Assembly: GCA_964614655.1 (NCBI GenBank)
Contig: CAZTPF010000036.1
Coordinates: forward strand, 1 to 19,505
Reading direction: 5' to 3'
From: Casp-actino8 sp964614655
GTDB taxonomy: Bacteria > Actinomycetota > Acidimicrobiia > Acidimicrobiales > Ilumatobacteraceae
Length of the DNA stretch: 19,505 nt
The position numbers and the translations under genes were made by a program. The notes under the pieces were generated by a model. It saw only the letters and a list, made by a program, of their open reading frames with translations, ran no database searches and had not been told where the DNA came from. Shown here piece by piece: positions 13,597 to 19,505 of this stretch (positions within the stretch are counted from its first letter, which is position 1; every line of letters begins with the position of its first letter).

Positions 13597-14150
13597 TCGA
13601 CGACTCGCTCCTCGAAGCCATCGAGAAGATGGACAAGGCAGTCGGGCACGTCCAGTCCCAGTTCACCACGGTGCGCACGGGCCGAGCCACACCGGCCCTG
13701 GTCGAAAAGCTGATGGTCACCTACTACGGGGCCGACGTTCCGCTCCAGCAGCTGGCCGGCTTTCAGGTCCCCGAGGCGCGCATGCTGGTCGTGAAACCCC
13801 ACGACAGAGGGGCCCTCGGGGCCATCGAAAAGGCGATTCGCGACTCCGATCTCGGGATCTCGCCGACCAACGACGGCACCGTGATCCGACTCAACTTCCC
13901 GGCCCTCACCGAAGAGAGGCGCCGTGACTACGTGAAGTTGGTGAAGAATATGGCCGAGGACGGGCGGGTGGCCGTACGCAACGTGCGTCGGGACGTCCGC
14001 AAGAGCCTCGAGTCAGCGGAAAAGGGCGGGGAGATCTCGGCCGACGAACTGGAACGAGCCGAGAAGGAACTCGACAAGATCACGCACGACCACGTCGAGA
14101 AGATCGACCAGGCCGTGCAGAAGAAAGAGCAGGAACTGCTCGACGTCTGA
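13593..14150 (+). CDS. frr: Ribosome recycling factor
   Basis: The 185-residue protein has the standard length and sequence of RRF: TVRTGRATPALVEKLMVTYYG in the first helix-domain II junction, the domain II segment with PHDRGALGAIEKAIRDSDLG, then LNFPALTEERRRDYVKLVK and the long C-terminal coiled helices (DELERAEKELDKITHDHVEKID). With EF-G it splits the post-termination ribosome. Its ATG overlaps the pyrH stop by four bases, so it depends on pyrH translation. The next gene, cdsA, starts 15 bases after it behind its own GGGAGG ribosome site. Confidence 0.98.
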   Translation: MIDDSLLEAIEKMDKAVGHVQSQFTTVRTGRATPALVEKLMVTYYGADVPLQQLAGFQVPEARMLVVKPHDRGALGAIEKAIRDSDLGISPTNDGTVIRLNFPALTEERRRDYVKLVKNMAEDGRVAVRNVRRDVRKSLESAEKGGEISADELERAEKELDKITHDHVEKIDQAVQKKEQELLDV

Positions 14151-14154
14151 GAGC

Positions 14155-14160
14155 GGGAGG
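14155..14160 (+). promoter_or_regulatory. Shine-Dalgarno site of cdsA
   Basis: GGGAGG lies five bases before the ATG at 14166, in the 15-base gap after frr. It supports this start over later Met codons, and so supports that the long disordered N-terminus is really translated. Confidence 0.7.
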
Positions 14161-14165
14161 AACCG

Positions 14166-15710
14166 ATGAGCGACGACATGTGGCGCCGTACCGGCGACGG
14201 GGGACACGGCGAGCGCGACGATGCTCCCGATGACGACTTCGGCGAACTTCGGTTCTCCGACGACGAGCCGACTGGTGGTTCGTCCGACGCCCCGCTGAGT
14301 TTCGGGACCGAGACCGGCCAGCTGCCGCACTGGACCGAGCCGGCCACCGGAGAGTTGCCGCGTCTCTTCCCCGAATCGCCCACTGGCTCGGGCTCTCGTC
14401 CGCGTCCCCGACCGACCGACGAGCCGACCGCACCGGTGGCATCGGCGGATTCGGGATCGTCGGGTGACGACGACGTCGACATCTGGGGTTCGTACTCGGG
14501 CGCGGCTCCGCGTCCGGTTCCCGATCGCCCGGCTCCGAGCGTCCCGGGGCGCGAAGCGACCGGCGGCACGAGTCGTGACGACACGAGTGGAAGTCGCCCC
14601 CGCGTCCGGTTGGGTGAGCCGTCGGGTGGTGTGCGCCGGGATCCGTCCGGTGGTGCGACCCGAGGTCCGTCGGCTCGTGAGCAGTCGCGTGAACCGTCGG
14701 GTGGTGTGCGTCGCTCGGGAGACACGACCGAGACGCGTCGCGCTCCCGCTGGTGCTCGAAGTGACGACACCGGTAGTCGTCCGACTGCCCGCCCGGATCG
14801 CGGGTCGCGTCCGACGTCTCGTCCAGCAGGTGCGAAGTCGGCGGCGCCGAAGTCCGCCGGATCGTCCCGAGGGACGGCTGGTCGCGACATGCCGACGGCC
14901 GTCGCCGTCGGTCTGATCATCGCAGCGGCCTTCATCGGTGCGCTGCTCTGGAAGCCGGTGGCCGTGTTGGCCATCGTCGTTCTGGTGTGCGGGCTCGCCG
15001 CCATCGAATTCTTCGACAAGGTGACCGAGCGCGGCTACCGACCGGCCACCATCATCGGAATTCTCGCCGCCATCGGTGGTCCCTTGGCCGCTTATTGGGT
15101 CGGTGAATCGGGACTTCCGCTCGTGATGGTTCTCGCGCTGATGGCCGCCGGAATCACCTTCATCGGCGGAGAAAGTCTGCAGAGCCCCATGCCGAACATG
15201 GCGATCACATCGCTCGGCGTGCTCTGGATCGGACTCATGGGCTCCTACGCCGCTTTGTTGGCCGGAGTCTCGAACGTTCCCGGCATCCCGAACGTCGGCA
15301 CCGACACGTTGTTCATCCTGGCCGTCGGTGTGGTGGCGAACGACGTGGGTGCACTGTTCGTGGGTTCGGCGGCCGGTCGCACACCATTGCGCGAATGGAT
15401 CAGCCCCAATAAGACCCTCGAGGGTTTCCTCGGTGGAGCGGTGGCCACGATCGTGGCCGTGTGGGTGGTCAGCCTGCAGAGCGACACCTGGAACGATCTC
15501 GGTGAAGCCCTGTTGCTGGCGATCGTGATTCTGATCCTCGCTCCGGCTGGCGACTACTTCGAGTCGATGTTCAAGCGCAATCTCGAGATCAAGGACTTCG
15601 GCACGATCGTCCCGGGTCACGGCGGTGTCCTCGATCGATTCGACGGGTTCCTCTTCGTCCTGCCGGCGGCGTACTACCTGTTGCAGGTCCTCGAGCCGTA
15701 CGCGTCCTGA
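14166..15710 (+). CDS. cdsA: Phosphatidate cytidylyltransferase (CDP-diglyceride synthase) with long disordered N-terminus
   Basis: The 514-residue membrane protein makes CDP-diacylglycerol from CTP and phosphatidate, feeding phosphatidylinositol, phosphatidylglycerol and cardiolipin. The C-terminal half (about 243-510) has several hydrophobic segments, SPNKTLEG (413-420) and the CDP-DG synthase signature SMFKRN..KDFG..VPGHGG..DRFD (467-493, all key residues present). The first 240 residues are of low complexity: acidic to about 110, then rich in Arg, Ser, Gly and Pro, with the twin phrases TGQLPHW and TGELPRL (50-66) and a repeated EPSGGVRR (151-158, 176-183). Such a cytoplasmic tail is longer than in usual CdsA and may be a protein-binding region; its role is unknown. 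The GGGAGG site supports the start. It is followed by a 103-base gap before dxr. Confidence 0.95.
   Translation: MSDDMWRRTGDGGHGERDDAPDDDFGELRFSDDEPTGGSSDAPLSFGTETGQLPHWTEPATGELPRLFPESPTGSGSRPRPRPTDEPTAPVASADSGSSGDDDVDIWGSYSGAAPRPVPDRPAPSVPGREATGGTSRDDTSGSRPRVRLGEPSGGVRRDPSGGATRGPSAREQSREPSGGVRRSGDTTETRRAPAGARSDDTGSRPTARPDRGSRPTSRPAGAKSAAPKSAGSSRGTAGRDMPTAVAVGLIIAAAFIGALLWKPVAVLAIVVLVCGLAAIEFFDKVTERGYRPATIIGILAAIGGPLAAYWVGESGLPLVMVLALMAAGITFIGGESLQSPMPNMAITSLGVLWIGLMGSYAALLAGVSNVPGIPNVGTDTLFILAVGVVANDVGALFVGSAAGRTPLREWISPNKTLEGFLGGAVATIVAVWVVSLQSDTWNDLGEALLLAIVILILAPAGDYFESMFKRNLEIKDFGTIVPGHGGVLDRFDGFLFVLPAAYYLLQVLEPYAS
14619..14710 (+). repeat. Direct repeat inside the cdsA N-terminal region
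   Basis: The 17-base sequence CCGTCGGGTGGTGTGCG occurs at 14619-14635 and exactly again at 14694-14710, 75 bases (25 codons) apart. A shortened third copy (CCGTCCGGTGGTGCG) lies between, from 14643. In protein they give EPSGGVRR, DPSGGATR, EPSGGVRR. It is a young or conserved internal duplication in disordered sequence. Confidence 0.75.
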
Positions 15711-15741
15711 GGGTCGGGGTTTCCAGCTGGCGCCCGCACCG

Positions 15742-15756
15742 TCGTGAACGTCACGA
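15742..15756. terminator. Inverted repeat after cdsA (first of two)
   Basis: TCGTGA-ACG-TCACGA is a perfect 6-3-6 inverted repeat 31 bases after the cdsA stop, in the cdsA-dxr gap. It could be part of a terminator or an operator for dxr; there is no T-run after it. See also the second repeat, three bases downstream. Confidence 0.35.
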
Positions 15757-15759
15757 GCG

Positions 15760-15774
15760 GTCGGGACCCCCGAC
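15760..15774 (+). terminator. GC-rich hairpin after cdsA (second of two)
   Basis: GTCGGG-ACC-CCCGAC is a perfect 6-3-6 hairpin beginning three bases after the previous repeat. Its strong GC stem makes it the better terminator candidate of the two, but it lacks a U-tract. If it terminates, dxr needs its own promoter in 15775-15813, where I see no good TANNNT box. Confidence 0.4.
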
Positions 15775-15813
15775 GGTCTGGTCGGGCCGGTTCGGTGCGA
15801 GACTGACGGTGTC

Positions 15814-16989
15814 ATGAACACCACCCGCGTGGCCGTGGCCGGTTCGTCCGGTTCGATCGGGACCCAGACCCTCGACGTCGTCCGGGCCGAACGCGACCGC
15901 TACGACGTGGTGGCTCTCAGCGTGTCGTCGTCGGTCGACGCACTTGTCGAGCAGGCACGGGAGTTCTCGCCGCAAGTGGTGGCGGTCGACGATCCCACGC
16001 GACTGTCCGAGGTGGCGGCGGCCCTGCCGGGTATCGAGGTCGTCGAGTCGCTCTCCGAGGTGTTGGGCGATCCTTCGTTCGCATGCGACGTGGTGGTGAA
16101 CGCGGTGGTGGGTTTCGCCGGACTGCCGATCACGATGCGCACTCTCGGCGCCGGTCGACGTCTGGCGTTGGCCAACAAGGAATCCCTCATCGCCGCCGGT
16201 CCGGTTGTGCGCCCACTTCGCGTCACTCCCGGAGCCGAGATCGTTCCGGTCGACAGCGAGCACTGCGCGGTGCACCAGTGCCTGCGGTCGACCGTGCGTC
16301 CCGGAGTGGAGGTGTCGCGCATCGTCCTCACGGCGAGCGGCGGACCGTTCCGCGGCCGGACGCTCGACGACCTGTCGCACGTGACAGTCGAGGACGCATT
16401 GGCCCACCCGACGTGGAGCATGGGTCCGAAGATCACCGTCGATTCGTCGACGCTCATGAACAAGGGTCTCGAAGTGATCGAAGCCCACGAGTTGTTCGAC
16501 GTCGACTACGACCGTATCGACGTGGTGGTTCATCCGCAGTCGATCGTGCACTCGATGGTCGAATTCACCGATGGATGCACGATGGCCCAGTTGAGCCTGC
16601 CCGACATGCGTCTGCCCATCGGCTACGCGCTGGCGCACCCGGAGCGGATTTCCACGCCGTTCGGTCGCATCGACTGGTCGCAGCTGTCACGACTCGATTT
16701 CGCCGAACCCGACATGGCGACGTTCCGCGGTCTGTCGCTCGCCTACGCGGCCGGCCGTCGTGGTGGAACGGCTCCGGCGTTCATGTCGGCGGCCAACGAA
16801 GTGGCGGTGGAGGCCTTCTTGGCCGGGCGTATCCGCTGGGTCGACATCGTGGCCACGGTCGAGGCCGCGCTCGACGACCACGATGAACGAGGCGTCGGCC
16901 TGCACGAGCTCACAGTCGATCACGTGATCGATGCCGACCGTCGTGGCCGCGAGGCGGCCGATCGCGTTCTGGCCCGGGTGACAGCATGA
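15814..16989 (+). CDS. dxr: 1-deoxy-D-xylulose 5-phosphate reductoisomerase
   Basis: The 391-residue enzyme makes 2-C-methyl-D-erythritol 4-phosphate from DXP with NADPH, the committed step of the MEP isoprenoid pathway. The NADPH loop GSSGSIG (10-16), LANKESL (119-125), the metal-binding VDSEH (146-150, D147 and E149), TASGGPFR (173-180) and MNKGLEVIEAHELF (215-228, with E220 as the third metal ligand) are all in place. Length matches the family. The start ATG is preceded by a 103-base gap holding two hairpins; no Shine-Dalgarno is visible. The stop overlaps the start of the site-2 protease gene (ATGA). The third gene of this group, ispG, acts later in the same pathway. Confidence 0.97.
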   Translation: MNTTRVAVAGSSGSIGTQTLDVVRAERDRYDVVALSVSSSVDALVEQAREFSPQVVAVDDPTRLSEVAAALPGIEVVESLSEVLGDPSFACDVVVNAVVGFAGLPITMRTLGAGRRLALANKESLIAAGPVVRPLRVTPGAEIVPVDSEHCAVHQCLRSTVRPGVEVSRIVLTASGGPFRGRTLDDLSHVTVEDALAHPTWSMGPKITVDSSTLMNKGLEVIEAHELFDVDYDRIDVVVHPQSIVHSMVEFTDGCTMAQLSLPDMRLPIGYALAHPERISTPFGRIDWSQLSRLDFAEPDMATFRGLSLAYAAGRRGGTAPAFMSAANEVAVEAFLAGRIRWVDIVATVEAALDDHDERGVGLHELTVDHVIDADRRGREAADRVLARVTA

Positions 16990-18254
16990 CGCTTTACAAG
17001 TCGTTTCGCGACGAGATGATGGCCGGCGGTTCCACCGAGGATCGTCCGGAGGAGTCGAAGTCGCCCCGGTCGACGGCTGTCGTGTCGGGTCTCGTGATCC
17101 TGGCGTTGCTCGTGTGGCTCGGACTGTCGAACCCGTGGAGTCTGCTGCTCGTGTTCGGTCTCCTGGTGTCGGTGTTCCTGCACGAGGTCGGGCACTTCGT
17201 GACCGCCGGCTGGGCGGGAATGAAGAGAACCCAGTTCTTCATGGGTTTCGGCCCCCGTCTCTGGAGCATGCATCGCAACGGTGTCGAATACGGAGTGCGA
17301 GCTCTGCCCCTCGGCGCCTTCGTGCGCATCGTGGGTATGAACAACCTCGATCCCGTCGACGAAGGTGACGAGGACGTGGCGTACGTGAACAAGCCGTACC
17401 GCTGGCGGATGTTGGTGATCACGGCCGGATCGCTGATGCACGGCATCATCGCCGTGGTGCTCTTGCTCGGGGTGTACACGATCGGTGGCCGGTTCCAGGA
17501 GACCGGTGACGTACGTGTGACGGGTGTGTCGGCCGAGTCGCCGGCTCTGGCGTCGGGTATCGCCGTCGACGACGTGATCCGTCGAATCGACGGCCTCGAC
17601 ATCACCACGACCCAGGGAATGCGCGAGTACGTGAGATCGCGTTCGGCCGGCGACACGATCGTGCTCGACATCGAGCGGGACGGGACGGTCTTCTCCGCGC
17701 CGTTGACTCTCGCCGAAGTCGGAAACCCCGATGCCGGAACGACGGTCGACCAGGCCGCCCGACCGGGATTCATGGGTGTGGCGTCCGACGACTTCGCACG
17801 TGAGTCGATGCCGATCTGGGAATCGGCTCGATACGTGGGCGGAGATCTAGTGCGCAGTGTGTGGGCGACCTTCGAAGGAATCGCAACGGTGGCCAATCCG
17901 TTCAATCAGATCGAACAGCTGACGAACGAAGACGCCGATCCCACGACCCGACCCACCACGGTGGTCGGCATCACGATGATCGCGGGTGACATCGGCGAGG
18001 AGTACGGCCTGTGGGCCGTGCTCGAGATCCTGGCCTCGATCAACATCTTCGTCGGGATCTTCAACCTCTTCCCGATGCTTCCCTTCGATGGTGGTCACGC
18101 AGCGATCGCCACGTACGAGAAGATCCGGTCGCGTGGCGGGCGCGTCTACCGAGCCAACGTCGAGAAGCTGTGGCCGGTGACGGTGGCGGTTCTCGGTATG
18201 TTGCTCTTCTTGACCTTCACCGGGCTGTATCTCGACATCACGAGACCTTTCTGA
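16986..18254 (+). CDS. rip1: Site-2 intramembrane zinc metalloprotease (RseP/Rip1-like, M50)
   Basis: The 422-residue membrane protein cuts substrates such as anti-sigma factors within the membrane. HEVGH (66-70) lies in the first transmembrane region (about 52-72) and the third zinc ligand D368 lies in NLFPMLPFDGGH (360-371), a variant of the family NxxPxxxLDGG with Phe for Leu. A single PDZ domain (about 175-235, GVSAESPALASGI...VIRRIDGLDI) sits between, with further hydrophobic segments near 142-165, 343-365 and 396-415. Before the HExxH segment a 30-residue polar N-terminus and an additional hydrophobic stretch (31-47) are present. The ATG overlaps the dxr stop by four bases. The dxr-rip-ispG order is conserved in Actinobacteria, where Rip1 of Mycobacterium releases several sigma factors. 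Whether the window's sigma factor is a target is not indicated. Confidence 0.95.
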   Translation: MTLYKSFRDEMMAGGSTEDRPEESKSPRSTAVVSGLVILALLVWLGLSNPWSLLLVFGLLVSVFLHEVGHFVTAGWAGMKRTQFFMGFGPRLWSMHRNGVEYGVRALPLGAFVRIVGMNNLDPVDEGDEDVAYVNKPYRWRMLVITAGSLMHGIIAVVLLLGVYTIGGRFQETGDVRVTGVSAESPALASGIAVDDVIRRIDGLDITTTQGMREYVRSRSAGDTIVLDIERDGTVFSAPLTLAEVGNPDAGTTVDQAARPGFMGVASDDFARESMPIWESARYVGGDLVRSVWATFEGIATVANPFNQIEQLTNEDADPTTRPTTVVGITMIAGDIGEEYGLWAVLEILASINIFVGIFNLFPMLPFDGGHAAIATYEKIRSRGGRVYRANVEKLWPVTVAVLGMLLFLTFTGLYLDITRPF

Positions 18255-18276
18255 ATCGAGACGAACAGAGACGACG

Positions 18277-19503
18277 ATGGAATTCACCTCGCAGAGATAC
18301 GAACGCCGAGCCACCAACCAGATTCACGTGGGCAAGGTCGCCGTCGGCGGTGATGCGCCGGTGTCGGTGCAGTCGATGACGATCACCAAGACCGCTGACG
18401 TGGAGGGCACTCTCCAGCAGATCTACGCGTTGGCCGCGGCTGGATGCGACATCGTGCGGTGCACCTGCAACGAGATCGAGGCGGCCGAGGGGCTGGCCCA
18501 CATCGTGCCGAGGTCGCCCATTCCGATCGTCGCCGACATTCACCACCAGTACAAGATGGCTCTGGCGGCCATGGAAGCCGGAGTCCATGGATTGCGTCTC
18601 AATCCCGGCAACATCCGCAAACCCGAGCACATCAAGGCGGTGGCGAGCGAGGCTCGTGATCGCGGCATCCCGATTCGCATCGGCGTGAACGGCGGTTCGC
18701 TCGACCCCGAGTTGTACGACAAGTACGGCGGCAAGGTGACACCGGAGGCCATGGTCGAATCGGCGCTGCGCGAAATCGCCTACTTCGAGGAAGTCGACTT
18801 CGACCTCATCAAGATCTCGGTCAAGGCGTCGAACGTGCCGCTCATGGTCGAGGCGTATCGACAGTTGAGTGAGGTCACACGACATCCGTTGCATCTGGGC
18901 GTGACCGAAGCGGGGCCGCCGCCGGCCGGTCTGGTGAAGGCGACGGCCGGAATCGCGACCTTGTTGTTGGAAGGTATCGGCGACACGATTCGCTACAGCC
19001 TGACGGCCGACCCGGTGGAAGAAGTGCGCGCCGGTCGCCAATTGCTGGAATCGCTCGGCCTTCGTGAGCGCAAGAACGTCGATCTGATCGCCTGCCCGAG
19101 CTGCGGCCGGGCCGAGATCGACGTGATCGACGTGGCCAAGCGCGCCATGGACGCCTTCGGTGAACGCGAAATCCCCTTGCAGGTGGCGGTGATGGGTTGT
19201 GTGGTGAACGGGCCCGGGGAAGCGCGTGACGCCGATCTCGGAATCGCGGCCGGCAACAAGCGTGGGCACCTGTTCGTCAAGGGTCGCAACGTGGCGGTCG
19301 TTCCCGAGGCCGAGATGGTCGACGCGCTGGTCGAGTGGGCCGAGTTCATCCACGAACACGGAGCCGAGGCGGCGATCGCCCGGGCCGACACGGCGCGAGC
19401 CGAACGCGAAGCGGCCAAGGATCGATCGCAGCTGCTCGACGAGAAGGGTGACGACGCGAACGACGCGACCACCAAGATCGTCTCCATCCGCTCCAAGTCC
19501 TGA
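18277..19503 (+). CDS. ispG: 4-hydroxy-3-methylbut-2-en-1-yl diphosphate synthase (GcpE)
   Basis: The 408-residue 4Fe-4S enzyme converts MEcPP to HMBPP in the MEP pathway. The TIM-barrel half begins with VGKVAVGGDAPVSVQSMTITKT, followed by DIVRCTCNE, PIVADIHH and LRLNPGNI. The cluster ligands are C273 and C276 (ACPSCGR), C308 and E315 (GCVVNGPGEA), each three residues after the E. coli numbers (C270, C273, C305, E312). Beyond about residue 365 there is a charged, Ala/Asp/Lys-rich tail of some 40 residues absent from the E. coli enzyme. The ATG lies 22 bases after the protease stop with only a weak purine-rich stretch upstream. The gene ends two bases before the window edge and is complete. 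Confidence 0.98.
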   Translation: MEFTSQRYERRATNQIHVGKVAVGGDAPVSVQSMTITKTADVEGTLQQIYALAAAGCDIVRCTCNEIEAAEGLAHIVPRSPIPIVADIHHQYKMALAAMEAGVHGLRLNPGNIRKPEHIKAVASEARDRGIPIRIGVNGGSLDPELYDKYGGKVTPEAMVESALREIAYFEEVDFDLIKISVKASNVPLMVEAYRQLSEVTRHPLHLGVTEAGPPPAGLVKATAGIATLLLEGIGDTIRYSLTADPVEEVRAGRQLLESLGLRERKNVDLIACPSCGRAEIDVIDVAKRAMDAFGEREIPLQVAVMGCVVNGPGEARDADLGIAAGNKRGHLFVKGRNVAVVPEAEMVDALVEWAEFIHEHGAEAAIARADTARAEREAAKDRSQLLDEKGDDANDATTKIVSIRSKS

Positions 19504-19505
19504 CT

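Noticed and set aside
14013..15824. Very long open frame (603 codons) on the minus strand over frr/cdsA
   Set aside because: It lies antisense to cdsA, whose family motifs are certain; the translation is His/Arg/Asp-rich with no domain, typical of antisense frames in high-GC DNA.
18238..19359. 373-codon minus-strand frame over ispG
   Set aside because: Antisense to a fully conserved ispG; no family resemblance.
1..19505. CRISPR arrays, insertion sequences, toxin-antitoxin pairs, phage genes
   Set aside because: No regularly spaced repeats, transposase-like products or small paired genes were found on either strand.

Overview
The window is a high-GC chromosomal segment from an actinobacterium. 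The string comM-dprA-xerC-whiG/fliA-(M23)-rpsB-tsf-pyrH-frr-cdsA-dxr-rip-ispG is the conserved actinobacterial housekeeping block. The single-copy style of the genes, the WhiG-type sigma factor in this position and the small conserved lipoprotein suggest the class Acidimicrobiia (Ilumatobacter-like); that assignment is an inference from gene content, not a database match. I see no insertion sequence, prophage, CRISPR array or integrase other than XerC. No stretch over about 110 bases lacks a gene.

Left part (1-6.06 kb), mixed orientation. On the minus strand, a tRNA-Leu(UAG) is followed by a two-domain GNAT acetyltransferase and the 5' part of a fold-type III PLP enzyme (D-threonine aldolase/D-serine dehydratase-like, cut by the window edge). 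Diverging from the tRNA, two fold-type II PLP enzymes lie one base apart: a 515-residue cysteine-synthase-like protein and a 431-residue threonine-synthase-like protein. Their shared substrate is unknown. Then come a small beta-carbonic anhydrase (minus) diverging from clpP (plus), and a lipoprotein (minus) converging on clpP.

Right part (6.1-19.5 kb), all plus strand. comM and dprA (DNA processing/transformation), xerC (chromosome dimer resolution) and a WhiG/FliA-type sigma factor precede a secreted, apparently non-catalytic M23-like protein. The translation genes rpsB-tsf follow, behind a structured 5' leader, then pyrH-frr. Next is cdsA (phospholipid precursor CDP-diacylglycerol), carrying a long disordered N-terminus. 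The last three genes are dxr and ispG of the MEP isoprenoid pathway, with a site-2 protease between them. Many junctions overlap (ATGA at comM/dprA, pyrH/frr and dxr/rip; TGATG at rpsB/tsf), which points to translational coupling.

The points most worth following are the PLP gene pair with a perfect palindrome against its start codon, the loss of metal ligands in the M23 protein, the structured rpsB leader, the tandem inverted repeats between cdsA and dxr, and two convincing leaderless start signals (clpP, xerC). Overall this is mostly an ordinary housekeeping region; I do not see a wholly new system with strong evidence.
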